Positions 19,381-33,600 are shown, counted from the first letter of the stretch. The stretch: 64,000 bases of DNA from Hemileia vastatrix (GCA_030280995.1 JASXTE010000013.1:9827001-9891000), one strand, 5' to 3'. Program-made: numbers and translations. The notes: generated by a model not told the origin, from the letters alone.

Positions 19381-19404
19381 CCAAGCCAATTTCACTTGGC
19401 TTGG
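19381..19404. repeat. Hairpin H5
   Basis: CCAAGCCAA and TTGGCTTGG, perfect 9 bp, 6-nt loop. Confidence 0.85.
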
Positions 19405-22400
19405 TTATTTAATAATAATTTTTTTAATACATTAAATTCAAAATTCAAACACCATAAAATATATGAAATTTTTTTATATGAATATTATGAAGTTAATTTA
19501 TCCCTTTTTCATAATTATATTTATAATTTTGTTTTTTAAATTTTTACTTTTAAGTTAATTTTTTGAAAATCCAAAATTAAATTTTCAACTAAATTTTTTA
19601 GTAAGGTAAAATAAATTATAAATTTGACATTTTGTAATTAAATAATGAAAAAAAATTTAAATTTATTTAAAAAATATTTTTTTTAGAGGAATACCAATAT
19701 TTTAAGGCTAGAAATACTGTTCAAATTGTAAGTAAAAAAATTATATTTTTTTTGTGAGGGGTTATTACTATTTTTGTAAATATTTTTCAAAAACATTCAT
19801 TAAAAACTGAATTAAATTACTTTTTAACTCAAATTTTTTGTAAAATAATTTAAATTGAACTAATAATATTGTTATATTTTATATAAAATTTGAGTTGGTA
19901 ATATTAATGTCTCTTTAAGTAAATTTGTAAATCATTAAAAAAGACCATGTTGATAAGTACTTCACTTTTAATATACAATGGTTACATGTATATCTTATAT
20001 ATATTTCTTGAGTGTTATTTTTATATACACTCAATAAAATTTGTTATATACAATGCCATTTAATCATTAATTATTGGTCAACTTAGTTATAACAACTTCA
20101 TATTAAATACCAGCCACTAGTATTTAGTTTTTAATTTAAAACTCCAATATAATATGAGAGTATTGTTATTTTGTCTGGATGTAATTAACAACAATAACAG
20201 ACCATAAATGAGTGGGTAAATAATTACAATAAATAGTTGAAGAATAAACTATAAGAAATGATAAGTTTATCAAAAAGAGTACATTTAAAAATAAACTTTA
20301 GAATTTTTTTTGATATAATTTGGGTAGTTAAATGAAAATTTAAATTATCAGACCTCAAAATGGAAAAAATCTAAAATTGGTGTTTATATAATAAGACTCA
20401 TATAAAAAAAGGATAAAAAATCTACTATGTAACTAAACTATTAAATATTAAGTTATTATTAAAATTATTGAAAAACTTATTTTACAATTATAATGAAATC
20501 TAAATGTGAAATTAATGGTGGGATAATAGTAATACTATGTGGAAACACATTAATTTATACATACTTTCAACTATGTTCAGATAAAAAAATTGGTAAAGTT
20601 TTATAATAACATCTAGTTAATATTGATGTAATTTTATTTAGATGAAGAATAAATTTTTCTGAGGAAAAACTAATTAAATTGAGATATGTCCATCTCCCTT
20701 CAAGAGATAGAATAATAATAAAAATTTTAAAAAAATATAATAAATATTCTTAATCACCATTTTTGAAAAGTCACTAGAAAAATTCATTATAATATATCAT
20801 TCATTTATTACATCATATGGAGCTTCAACTTGAAGTAGTGATGGGCAGCTTTGAAGTTATGTTCTGAAAAACAAAAAAGTTAAAAAATATATAGTTATAC
20901 TAATGAAGAAGGCAAAAAAATACTATTATAAATTAATAAAATAAAACTACATAAATTTTATTCTGCTCTCATGATGCAAGGGTACTATGTATGAATTTCC
21001 ACATGTTAAATCTAAAGCTGCTTTAAGGCTAGTTTTCAGGTAGAGCTATAATTTTTGCTTAAATTCTAAAAATAACTTATGAATTTTACTAATTATTTTC
21101 TCTTTTTTTCTTTCCAAAGTTGTTAGAGTTGCTTAATTAATACTGCTATCTTGATTGTAAGATATATAATTTTTTTGAATACATGATTTTTTGTTTCAAA
21201 AATTATATTATTCAGTTAAATCATTTATTTCATTTTCTAAAGCTTCATTGTCAAAGACACTACTCCATTTTCTATTACTTAATAAATATATAAATTGTGA
21301 TAGCAAAATTTTTAGAATTTTATTTTTGAGAGGGTCAAACTATATTGTGAAGATTTTTATCTAGAAATTCTTGTACTCTAAAACCAAATAATCTTCTTCC
21401 TTAAGTAAGCCTTTTCAAAAATATGAAAATATAAACAAGAATATTAACTTATCTTATTTTTATTTTCTTTACTGAAATTTTTAGTTCAATCCCTATTTTT
21501 ATATGACATTAGTATAAAACCATGGTTAAATGCTACTATATAATTAATTTTTATTATATATATATACAAAATATTAAGAATGTCATCCTTGTTTATTTAC
21601 TTGAATAAATGGCTCAATTATAATGCCCAACACTTATTAATGTTTCTCAAACTAAATAATAAATTTCTCATATAAAATATTAGCTTCTAATATAAGCAGT
21701 TTATCTATAGCTGATATTCAACATGAGATTATCCTTTTAAGATTCAGCTAAAATTAAACAAAAGGAGCAATAATGCATATGTTTATAAATGGTAACCATA
21801 TGTTACTTAGAGGATTGTGAAGTTCACTCATCAGAATGGTTTAAGTATTAAAATAAATTGAGGTCATTGTTTTCTTGTATTTGAAACTAATTAAGAAAAA
21901 ATTCTAAAAATATATTTTAATGTGTATCATGTTTAAAAATTTGGAAGTATGATTTTTGAAAATTGTGAGTTTCTTATATGAGATACCAAGCTTTAGTTTA
22001 CATTGTTTCAAGTAGAATAGAATTTTAGTATTAAAATTAAAAGCAATGTACCATTATCTGATTTTAATTGTGTTCTACTTATAGAATGATTACATAAAAT
22101 TAAACATTATTTAAATCAAAAAGCTTTAAAAGATATTCAGAATGTTACAAAATTTCAACATTTATTAATCTTCAATTTGAAAACCAACTATGATGTACAC
22201 TCACTAGAAAGAAGCAATCCCAATTTTAACATAATCTATCAATCCAAAAATACTGAGTCAATTAATATAAAAATATATATTATTTCAAAACAAAATCTGT
22301 AGATTTAAAATATGTTGTTTTAATGAAAAATTGATACAGAACTTTAATGCAATGAACTCTCTTAAAAAATTCAAATATATAATATCAAATAAAGTGATTT

Positions 22401-25206
22401 CTGCAAAAAAACTACTAACTATTGTAGATAAAGCATAAAAATAAGTCATATTTTTTAAAAAAATGATCTAACAATATTTATTTTTGTTAAAAAAATCAAA
22501 AACATTTTTAAGCTTTTTTTATAATAATGTTAAAATCCACTAAACATTATCTAAAGGTGGCAAAATATGTCAAAAATATGTTGAATTTTGTGAGCCAAAA
22601 ATCAACAATTTTGTATCATTTCCTGTTGTGCTATGACTTTATTCCACCCTTTTTATCTTTTTTTTTCCAGTATTTCTTTGCTATGATCACTAGTTTTGAA
22701 GTTAAAATTTACAAAACGTTCATTATATTTGATAATATGAAAAATAACTCAAAATTTTATAACTACAAAATAAGATTTTGAAACTCCTTCTTTCAATCAA
22801 TGATTGAAGAAATTTTCAGTTTATTTGAGTAATGATTTTAAGAATAACAAAAAATTTGAAATTCACAAGGAATTATTTCCAGGGACTATAATTATTTACT
22901 TGGGTAAAGCATGATCTACTTATCAATAATGTAAAACATCAGAAAAGTAAGTTATAGTTATAAATCTACAGATTTTACTGTGTCTGGTATATATATCTTC
23001 AATAAATCTTTTAAACTTTTCCTAACCTACATACCACACAATGGAAAATTATTATATTAAAAAAGGAACAAATTCTATGATAATATCATAAAGAATAATA
23101 ACCATGGATTGATATTCTATAAAAATGGTTAATAAAAATTTTAGAGAAACTAAATCAGTATTCTTTTTTCAAAATATATCATTTTTGTCTTTGTAATTTA
23201 TTCCAAAATTTTTTTTGAAAGTTGAATCTATATATCTAATGCCAAAACCACTATTAAGCTCCCTCTTAGACTTTTTAAGCAATTATATATATATATTATT
23301 TATCAAAAATAGAAATAAAAAATAAAAACATAATTTTATTTACCTTTAATTATTTAAATATAGAGTATTTTCAGAATGCATTGTGGTTACTTGTGAAGGT
23401 TAGAAGATTTGAAGTTGGATTTATGAGTTTCTGGAAGGGCAAATATTGTAAAATTCTTTCATAAATATTTATTTCATAGTTTCAAATGTTGAAATCTACA
23501 AACTAATGGGATTTAAAATTATATTGAGATTTAAAATCTGTTTTCTACTCAAGTAAAATAAAATAAAATGATGATATCAAAATTGTTATTAAGTTTAAAC
23601 TTTTAATATGCTCAATCTTCAATTTTATTGATAGTGCATCAATAATATAATAATATTTTTTTCCCACATCACTTTTTACATAAAAGATAGTTTTATCATT
23701 TTATGCATTAAAGATTGCTTATATAAAATAAACATCTATGTCAAATGTTTATGACTATTGATCTTCATAATAAATTTTTTTAGAAGAAAAAATAACATCA
23801 GTATATACTGAATTTGAAATTATTTAATTTAAAATAATTTACAGGTAGATAATGAAGGGTGATTTCATTTTTGAATATGAATTATAAAAGTCTTATTTTT
23901 TCAATTTTAATTCTTTTTTGAGCTCAAATGTATCCACTGAAACTTATGTATGAATAACAATTATTTTTTTTTTGAAATTTGAATGATAAAGTATGCCTAT
24001 TATTCAAAATCAAACTTGCTCTAATGGTGTTATTCAATCATTATTTCCATTCATATCAATAAAATACATTTTAATTTTCTGATGTTTAAGTTTTTTAAAT
24101 CCCCAAGGTTTATATCTCAGGTGTACTATTCACAAAATTATTAAAAATATAATTTTCGAAATACATGATAAACTTGAAAGTGAGGGGGCATTAAATTTTC
24201 AAAAATGAATTCTAAATTCAGGATGGAAAGTATTTTTTCTTTTTTCACAAATGAACAATTTTTTGTTTCAATAAATTCAGAAAAAAAAATTTGTTGTAAG
24301 CATATTATATTAGATTTATTTTGATTTTACATACTATATTTTCAAGATTTGTGTTTAATATTTCCAGTGAGAGTTAATGTGAATGTGAATTTTAAGTAAG
24401 CTTCAAGAAATTTAATCAATAGGAATATTGGATATGTAAAATAATATTTTTCTCCAATCTTTAATCATCCTGGTCTAAAAAATATCTTGAATAAGGTTTT
24501 TGTGAGTCAATTTGGATTTAAGTAGGATTAAGTGAGGCTTAATAAAGGACAGATAAAAGGCTAATTTCATTACTAGTGAATTTTATCACAAAATATTTAT
24601 AAAATATGTATCATTCTGGAATCAAGCTTCAATTTAGTTGACTTCAAACAGATATAAATTCTAGCAGCACAACACCATATTTACAAAGGTGTACAATACC
24701 TCAAATATTACTCATAATTTAACAAGTCAAGGAATCTACAAAATTCACATTTGAAACAAGGATTTATATTTTGAATTTGAAATTTAGAAATGGAATATTA
24801 TTTTCCAATTTAAATATCTATTAGTCATTTTACCAAAAGCTTTCACTAATCAGATTGAATTTTGATGGAATTTTTTTGTAGATTAATCATGTTGAGGAGC
24901 CATTTATTCAAAATTACTGATTTTGGTTCAGATATTCCATGTGAAATTTATTACAAATCTTTTTGAAAGTTGAAAGTTGATATATCTGATATGCAAAAGC
25001 TTATGTTGGATCAAAGTGAGCTTAAAGGGATTTCAACTCATGATCAAATTAGGATTTTGCAAGATCAAACGGAAATCAATGTATGTTCATCTTGAGCTCA
25101 ATTTGTGACAAATATCTGAATAAATTTAAGGCCAAACAATTTCCTCCATGGTGATGATGTGTGCATAACTCAGGCATAGATTTGTGGCACAATGGAGTTC
25201 AAGAAA
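19405..25206. other. AT-rich ORF desert
   Basis: About 5.8 kb, very rich in A/T runs, with no ORF that shows coding character, no LTR similarity to the other elements, and no RNA gene that I could see. The longest reading (22527-22781) is AT-driven and has no recognisable domain. It may be decayed repeat, an unrecognised noncoding element, or organelle-derived AT-rich DNA; the sequence alone does not decide. Confidence 0.6.
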
Positions 25207-25228
25207 GGGGTATTGCTAGCAATACCCC
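25207..25228. repeat. Perfect 22-bp palindrome
   Basis: GGGGTATTGC-TA-GCAATACCCC, followed by a C-run; it marks the border between the AT desert and the left C1 fragment. Confidence 0.85.
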
Positions 25229-25239
25229 CCCCCCAATTA

Positions 25240-25318
25240 TTATGTGGTGTATTTTCCTGGAAAAAATTCTGAAGTTCCAGACCTACCTTCATGCTGGGAC
25301 AATGTTTACCCATAGCAG
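25240..25318 (+). pseudogene. Left fragment of old chromovirus C1 (end of RNase H)
   Basis: Short stretch matching the same place in C2 (about 40530-40595): a PGK-type tether, a VPD-like block, then WDNVYP. It stops at the R2 LTR, and the matching continuation resumes at 44511. Everything upstream in C1 is missing or unrecognisable. Confidence 0.65.
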
Positions 25319-26414
25319 TGTAGACAATCCTATAGTTCTAGCTATAGGCCTTGACCAAGCAAGTTGGAGTAAAACTTAAGAAAAAACCTCTGTCCCTTTG
25401 AGAAATACCAGCTGAGATTTGTTTGCTACAGAAAATTATAGACTTTTGCAACACCACTTCCAACACACTTCTTGACTGCTTTACAAGTCAAGACAGTAGT
25501 CAATAGCAGACCACTGAGAACCAAAGAACCTGAACCTGAAATGCAGAAAGATTCACACCAGAAAAACAAAACACAGTGCACTTGTTGCACAGAAAACAGC
25601 AAAAATATTTGATGCAGGTTGCAAAGCTACACCAGAGAAACCAGTTGCCAAAGTTGAGTTAATTGAAGAACTAAACTTGAAACAAAAACAGCCAATTGAG
25701 GCCAAAAAATAATGAAAACTGAGTGAGAACAATGATATCACATCCAGATGGTTGTATGATAATTAAAGTTGCCCCAAACTGTCTTATTCAGTATGTGCAC
25801 ACAGACCACCATCTAAAAATTCATGCACAGCAACAAATTTGGCGCTTTTGGAAGCCAAATTTAATAATAACCCTCTAGAAGTGCTCCCCAGCCTTCTATA
25901 ACCAAGGAGGGAGGGCCTCCCAATTTTGGGCAGCCCACCTTAAAGCTGCCAGACCTCCCTGAAGCCAGACAACCACCAAAAACCCCTAATAAAGCCCAAA
26001 AACTTAGAAAAATCCACCACAACTACTATAACCATTAAAACGCAAAATTAAGATATTAAAACATTGTGACATAAAATATAGAGCCATTTTAGCTCTACTT
26101 AATTGTACTAAGAACCTAACCCTAAGGCTTAAGGTTAGCCCTTAAAACACAAAAAACAAAATTAAAGAGCTATCTTTTAGAAATGAAAAGTGAGCAAATG
26201 ACACATTAAAAATTAGAATATAAAAAGCTCCAAAATGACAAAAAATATATAGAAAATCCGGGAATTTCCAATGATAGTACCCACATACACATAGTCCCAA
26301 TATTCACTGAATGATACCAGAAAAAAACCAATTATTCAACCAATGTCAGTTAAGACATACCAAAACAGTGCCAAAAAGCCCAACAAAGGCCTCTGTCAAT
26401 GTTGGAAGACCACA
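25319..26414 (-). repeat. 3' LTR of R2
   Basis: 1,096 bp, reverse-complement relative of the R1 LTR, from TGTGGTC (at 26414) to CTACA (at 25319). The purine tract lies at 26415-26424 on the minus strand. Confidence 0.9.
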
Positions 26415-26462
26415 TCCTCCCTCTGATTGAGAATTTCCACATTCTCCTTCACCAAAACTACC

Positions 26463-27088
26463 ATGTTCACACATTTTTCAAAATCCATCTCTTAAATGGT
26501 TCCCTGTCAATACTGTATTGACCATAACCTCATCTGAAACATATCAAAACCGATCCATCCATACAGAATTTCTTGAAATATCTGCTATTCCAGAAAGAAA
26601 TATTGCTCCTGACCTGGTCCATTATCTACTGCAACAGAATCACCTCCCCCTCAAACTGGTCCATCTTCCGGCAAAACCAAAAGATCTAGGCCTTCCATCT
26701 TGATACCCAGATTGATCAACAAGTTACACCCTCCCAAAAAGAGTGCCAACACCACTACAACCACTAGCTCATCATAACTGGTCCTTTTGATGGTAAAACC
26801 AACACTTCTCCATACTGAAATTTAAGCTGATGAATTTCCAGTTCATTCCCTTCCAGACAGTGATGATGACAATGTGTGAACCATTGAAACACAATACCAC
26901 CCAATCAATTTCCAAACATCAAGGACAAATTCCAACAACTCTATTCTCAACAAAAACATCTCATTCTAAACTACTTCCAATCCACTCCTGCCAAAGATCC
27001 AGAAGAAAGTGAGAAAAGAAGACACCTCATCCACCAGTTCATGGCTAATGCTGAAAACTTTGTTTCATCTCATGATTCTCTTCTTTAA
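26463..27088 (+). pseudogene. Gene A' (R2 copy of gene A), broken
   Basis: Starts at an ATG aligned with R1 ATG 17938. The PCQYC and RKKYC parts of the cysteine cluster remain; several other positions are stops. The intron is kept at 26793-26841 (49 nt, GTAAAA...TTCCAG) at the same phase-1 point after a Gly-Pro-x-Asp block, and an acidic DSDDDN patch follows it. The C-terminal half aligns well with gene A (FQQLYSQQKHLILNYFQS; RRHLIHQF) up to the stop. This frame-level conservation supports a real ancestral protein. Confidence 0.75.
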
Positions 27089-27729
27089 TTAATTCTTGCC
27101 TTTAATTCTTGATTTAGAAATAAAAAATAAATAAATTTCCTCATTATAAAGTCTTCGGGGACTCATCCTCAGCTTTGAGTCTTGGGGGACTAAAAGCCCT
27201 CATTTTATAGTTATGGGGGACTTAAAAACCCTCAGTTTATAGTCTTGAGGGACTTAAAACCTAAATCATAACGACAGAACCAGAGATCAAACAATTAAAG
27301 ACCAAATAAAATAAACAAACATTCTGTGGTAACTGTTCTACAGAGCAGACAGCTCATCAGTTGCCCCCACACTTGCCTGAACTAAATTCAGAGACTAACC
27401 CTTTAGATGCCCTTTGCCAGAATCATACCAACATCAAATTGTCAATTTATAGTCCTGAAGGAATTAACCAACAAAACATCCTTAGTTTATAGTCTTGGGG
27501 GACTATACCATTTTTCAGTTTACAGTCTTGAAGGACTGACCACAACGTTCAGCTTGAAGTCTTGATGGACTTTTCACACTTAGCATAAAAAAGACAGAGC
27601 CAACTCCATGCACAATACTCCTCAACAGCCCTACTGAACTTCCACTTTCTCTTCATCATCTACCTATCACTGATAAAAAATTTTTTTCTTTTATATTTTT
27701 TTCTCTTCCTTGTTGTTCCATCACAGATA
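27089..27729. repeat. A'-B' intergenic region with AGTC hairpin motifs
   Basis: Reverse-complement copies of the R1 motif (CAGTTTATAGTC-N6-GACT) recur from 27150 to 27571. A module hairpin is at 27328-27365 (GGTAACTG with CAGTTGCC, one G-T pair). Confidence 0.8.
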
Positions 27730-29277
27730 ATGGCCTGATCCCCAGATTTTGACCCATCAGAGCTTCCTTTTTTCACTTCTCACAAGGATTATGCTTACAA
27801 ATAGTGTATAAACCTGTGCAGACCTTGCACTTTCACACTCCCAACTCCTGAAGCCAAACTCTAAAACAGGGCCTGTGATTCTTGCAACTTCAAAAAGAAA
27901 AAATGTGGCAGAGACCCCAATTATCCTATACCACTACCTTCACCTTCACATAAATACATCTCTAGATCTCCTACAAGATCCCCAGAACTAGGTCCTGCTT
28001 CCTCTTCTCTATCTTTAGCTCCATCCAGAAGATCATGCCACTCCATCCCAAAAACATTCTCCAAAAGACCTATTTTATCATCTAAAAAAACAGCCATTAT
28101 CTCAGCAACCTCAGCTTAACCAGCTTCAAAATCAGTTCACAGGGTGCTAGACCACATCCAGGGGGCCTGTCTGCCTTTCTAGAGAGCAAAAATGAGGCTC
28201 AAAACCTCCAAATTCAGCCAGAAAATAGCCAAAATCCACCAGTAAAGACCAAAAACTCCACACAACAACCTCCTAGTGCTCCCAGAGCGATTCCCACAAC
28301 AATTTCTTCATCAGAAAGCTTTAAAAATTCTAAAACTTCTAGAAGGCCTTCCAGAGGACCTCAAGAAAACACCAGAGCGCCAAACACCACTCCCAAACAT
28401 AAATCTCCTTCTCAAACAAAAAGAATCTACTACACCTCACCTTGGAAGCTAATTACTATTCTGACAGTTCTATTTCTTCCAGATCTTCATCTAGAATATT
28501 TCAATCAGCTTCCAGGTCACCTTCTCCTGGTCTTTCCAATAACAAAACTGGTAATACTCCACCAGTATCCAACCAACCTGTGCCAAGCAATAATATTAAC
28601 AAAAACAACATCAGCCCAGCTTCTGCAACCAAGCCAAAGGAACTTCCTTCTTCTACTAAATTTTCTCAAAACTATTTAGAGGATGATCATGAAAATCCAT
28701 ACCTCAATCTGGTTGATCCTCCTTCAACATCCATTCAACATTCTTTAACAGTCCAGATTTCAGCTGCATAAAAATTTGATGAGCTCCCAATATGTAAGTA
28801 CCAAATTAATTAATCCAATTTCTTCAACAGAGAACAATAACTGATCCAATTTTTCTGTTGAGTTGTAACCCTGCCTCCTTAGACTGAAATTGGGATTGGC
28901 AAGCCTGCAGAAACTACCTTAACACTGGATTACACCAACATGAAACAACACCTAAGCATGATGTATTCAAAGATGCTTAAAGCCTTTGCTCTTCATGTTC
29001 CGTTGAATAAATTTCAGAAGAATCTGAGGAAACAGCTCCTTGATGACCACTGGAAGATGTCTAGAATAATAATGCACACCTTCCAACACTCTATCCCTGA
29101 TTCTTCAACTTTTTCCCATAAATTACTTCTAATCCGGTTACTGACCATTAAAATCCATATACTCTTTCCAGATGCATACACCACAAAGAACACAGTTCTT
29201 CCTCCAATCCTAACAAAAAGAAAAAACACCAACATAATCTGGACCAACCACCAGAGGCTTCTTCTTCCAGACATTAA
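27730..29277 (+). pseudogene. Gene B' (R2 copy of gene B), broken
   Basis: ATG at 27730 aligns with the ATT at the start of gene B. It keeps LCRPCTFTL and ACDSCNFKKKKC, though one cluster Cys is Tyr and the next codon is TAG (both explained by G-to-A or C-to-T). It also keeps SPSHKYISRSPTRSPELGP, EDDHENPYLNLVD, and an intron at 28794-28862: 69 nt like R1, with a perfect GTAAGT donor, phase 1. After it come YTNMKQHLSMMYSKMLKAFA and a C-terminus ending PPEASSSRH versus PPEASSSRQ in R1. Several stops break the frame. Confidence 0.78.
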
Positions 29278-30629
29278 ATAAACAAAAAATTAAATAAAAA
29301 TTAATAATTCACTAAATAGAGAGAACAATAATAATTAGCAGATATATATATAAAATTTGTTTTATTTTTATTTTTATTTATTTAATTAATTAATTATTTT
29401 TTACTTTTACTTTTATAATTAAACTACTAACATACTAAAAAAACTTGAAAATAATTAAACAAAATTACCCAAAAAATATGAGAGCTGAGAAATTAAAATG
29501 AAATGAATAATAATTAAATGAGATAAATAATAGTTTCAAATGGTATCTTCCAGCTGATTGATAAGCTAATTACCTAATAAATTACCCACATCCAAGTGCA
29601 CCTTGATGTGGATACAGCTTTAAATAATTTATAAATGAATTGAGATAAAAAATAATTAAAAAATAATAATATCAATAAAGAAAAGATGAAATAAATAGAA
29701 ATTGAGAAAAAAATAATAATAAAATGAGATAGAGATAAAAAATAAAATAGCATTGCCTGCCCAATTTATGAGCCTTTCCCAACCAATGCTTGCCCACATC
29801 CAGGTGACCCTGATGTGGTTAAACCATATGATATAATTTTAATTCTTCCCTCTTTATAGCCCTACAACCCCCATAAAAAATTAAAAGAGAAAAAGAGAAA
29901 AAAAGAGAATAATCTAGAACTTATATCTAACCAAAAAAAACAAAGAAAGAAAAAGAAAAATTATGGCTCCATATTTAGTCCAGTCCAAAGAAATGATCAC
30001 GTAGTGGGCTCCCTCCAATAAGTAGAAATGATGGGAGACCACCAGTGATCCACCACCAATCCAAATAGACCCAGTTGCAAGTCCCAATCCGGTAAGCCAG
30101 TTTAAAGTCATAGTGGACTTGAAACCTGAATAACAAAAACCAGTACTAGGATTCAGCTATGAAAAAAAAACACTTGAATCAGACATTATGGGGTAACTGT
30201 TCTACAGAGAAGCCAGCTAATCAGTTACCCCCACACTTGCCAAAATAAAATCTAGAAGCTTCCCCCTGGATAAATTCTAACAGAAACACAACATCCAACA
30301 CAATAAACCAAAACCAATGAGAGTGAAGAGTCCAGCACTTGAAGACCAAAAGAAGTACCAGTTTAAAGTCACAGTGGACTTAAAACCTATAAAAAGAAAC
30401 CAATAATTGGGTTCAACCAAATTAAGAGAAGGGGTTTGAAAAAGACAATCTGTGGTAGCTGTTGATAAAGCAGCCAGACCATCAGCTACCCCCACACCTG
30501 CCAAAATAAAAGCTGGAAGCCCCACCCATGTTTACCTTCTAAAAAATAAGTTTTCAACAAAACAGATGCACAGAATCACGAAAATTCTAAATCTTAAAGA
30601 ATGGTCCATAGTTTATCCTCATTGCAAAG
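29278..30629. other. Convergent spacer of R2 with conserved hairpins
   Basis: No gene. It contains CCACATCC...GATGTGG hairpins near 29587 and 29791, module hairpins at 30190-30231 (perfect) and 30454-30490 (GGTAGCTG with CAGCTACC), and AGTC-N6-GACT hairpins at 30097-30119 and about 30358-30380. The order mirrors R1. Confidence 0.75.
30454..30490. repeat. Module hairpin with second compensatory change
   Basis: GGTAGCTG/CAGCTACC: both arms differ from the GGTAACTG/CAGTTACC form while pairing is kept. Confidence 0.75.
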
Positions 30630-33600
30630 TCAATCTTCATCACTTCTAGTGCCTCTTAGGTAAAATCTCTTCACCTGATCAGCAGCCACTCTCTTCTTTA
30701 AGACTGCACCATCTGACTCCTCCAAAACGTAAGAACCTCCAGGCACCTGAGATCTGACTCTGTAAGGTCCATTACATCTGTCAGCAAAAATCCTTCCCCA
30801 CTGACTCTCCAATTTTTTATTATACACCAAAACCAAACAACCAGGTTTCAAGGGATTCCTGAGTCTATGAGCCAAATTTTTGTCCAAGTATCTTACTGAT
30901 TTATTTCTTATCTTCATCATTCTAGAGTACGCCATCTCTTGACATTCCTCTCTAAATTCCAACTGTTGCATCCTGGCACAGAGCAAATCTTCAGTCAAGC
31001 ACACATCATCCCAATCAATTCCATGATAAGAGACAGCTTCCAAATCCACTGGTAGAGCAACTTTCTTCCCAAACCTTAATTTATAAGGGGAATAGACAGT
31101 TGTCCTTTTCACAGTGACCCTATCAGCAAATGAAACCAAGGGTAAATAATGCCTCAAATTTTTAGCACTATCTCCAAACATTTTCACCAAAGCATTTTTG
31201 ATAACTTGATGGCCTCTTTCAACCATGCCTTCAGCTTCAGGATAATAAGGTGTAGCCACACTGACTTTAAAGCCAATACTTGCCACAGCTTTTTTAGATT
31301 CAGCTCCAAACTCTTGCCCACCATCAACAGTCACCAGCTTTATCAACCCATATCTAAACACCCATTCCTTCATCAAAATTTCTGTCACATTTTTGGCAGT
31401 CAAATTAAACAGAGGCACTGCCTCTACCCAGCCAGACAAATCATCCTTGGCAACAATAAAGTATTTATACCTGCCCTCTTTGATATTAACAGCATCAAAA
31501 CTTAATCTTCCAAACAAAGTTGATTCTCCAGTAGCAAGGCCAACCTCTTTAGGCTTTATGTGACTCCTTCTTTGACATTCTTCACAAGATTGAACCCAAT
31601 CCTGAACAGCTAACTTCCTAACTGGCTACAAAGATCTGTATGCTACACTTTTATAAGTCTCCCTAAAGCCTCTATGACCAAGGTCTACATGCAAAGACTT
31701 CAAAACCAGCTCTTCAAACTTCTTCTGAGTCACCACTACTTGAGGATTTGAATGTCTCCTCTTTGTCAAACTCCTTCCTGACACATAGAAGCCAGGAATC
31801 TTCTTCTTGATTGCCACCCAAGCATCATGATCACAAATATCTGGCCTCTCCAAGGTTAACAGATATTCAACCATAATAAAAAAAGATCCATTCTGATACT
31901 AGGTCTCATCTTCTAAATCCAACAAAACATCATCCAAGGGTACAGCCCTGTCATCAAAATAACCAGTGTGAACATGAGAAACATGACTGGCTCAACCAGG
32001 ACACCAATCCCTAAACTTTGATGCATCCTTTTTTTTCCACTGAATAATAAGAGAATCAAGCTTACCAACAAAAACACTATATTCTTATTTTGAACCATCC
32101 CAAACAACAGCCCCATATTCATTGACAAAAACATCCTGATCACCAGAATCAAGATCAGAAACAGCCAGTTTAACCTCTTGGTGGAGGAGAGAACAATCTT
32201 CCAGTATAGCCTCATGGGGGAGGATAGAAAAATTTTCAGCACCCTTTGTGCTGGCCCTAACCACTGGGACATCTTCATTAAATTATTCAGAGTCTGAATC
32301 TTCAAGTGTGGGTGGTCTTCTTGATAATCCATATGGCAGTGTAAAAGTTTTTCCAGGTTTGTGTACCAGGTCAAAAGAGAAATTCTGAAAAAATTCCACC
32401 CACCTAGTCATTGAAGCATTTGGAAGACTATGTGTATTGGTCATTTGAACCAGAGATCTTGCATCCACCTGCAGCTCAAAATGCTGCACCCACAAAACAG
32501 TTTTCAGCTTCTTCAAAATTTTTTCTTCACCACGAAATTCCAACTTAGGTTGAGAATATCTAGATTCAACCTCATTAAATACCACGGACTCACACCTTAC
32601 TGGACTGATACTCCCAGTATTATCTTCCTGTGACAACACAGTACCAGCAGAAATATAACTTGAGTCCACTGCCAGATAAATTTTTCCAGCTCCCACTCCA
32701 TAATCTAACTTATGAAGAAGAATATTTTCACCTACCACCTTCTTCAACTTCTGAAAAGCCTCTTCACACTCTTTAGACCGTTAACACTCTGTATCTTTCC
32801 TGGTCACCCTCCTTAAAGGTGAAGCCAACAAAAAAATCTTCAATAAAAATTCTGATGTTGACACAAACCCCTGAAAATCCCCTGACTTCAGTAGTATTTT
32901 AAGGCCTTGGCCATGACTGAATTTTATTGACTTTCTCTTTTGCCATAATCATTTCATCTTACATACCACATGACCCAAAATTTCAAGTGCAGGAACACAA
33001 AAACAAAACTTTGACCCAGAAATGGTCAAACCAGCCTCTTCAATCATAAAAAATATCTCTCTAGAGTAATTGCATATTCCCAAACAAAGCTTCTTATACC
33101 TGGGTTCTCCTTCAGAACCTCCATCCCATAATCAGTGGATGGTCCTTTGATTCCACCATCATCAATAAAAATATTAGCATGAGTAGGAACCTTATCCTGT
33201 AAAATCCAAGCCATTTGTGATTGATATACCACTACTGAATTAGTTGCTCCTTGAGGCAACCTAGTGAGCTGGAATCTTCCCAGAGAAGTCTCAAACCTTG
33301 TAAGTGGCTGTGAATCCATGTGAAGTTCCCTTTCATCATAACCACCCATAATATCTCCCAAACCATAACAAACTACCAGCAAAGGCTTCCACAAAGTGGT
33401 CTGCACTTGGTGGCATCCCCGCATACTTGATAGTGACTCTATTTAAGGCTCTAAGATCATTCACCACCCTCAGCTTCCCATTTTGCTTATTTACACAGAA
33501 AGATGGACTTGAGTAAGATGATGTTGGTTATTTGTATAAACCATTCCTGACTCTTTCTCTAAAAGACTATACAAAATCATCTTTGATAGCAGCTGGAATT

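Noticed and set aside
22527..22781. 84-codon ORF in the AT desert
   Set aside because: Composition-driven (Phe, Lys, Asn, Ile), no motif, no start context, isolated.
25200..25260. Palindrome as a Helitron 3' end
   Set aside because: No CTRR terminus follows the hairpin and no matching 5' TC end or Rep/helicase gene is seen.
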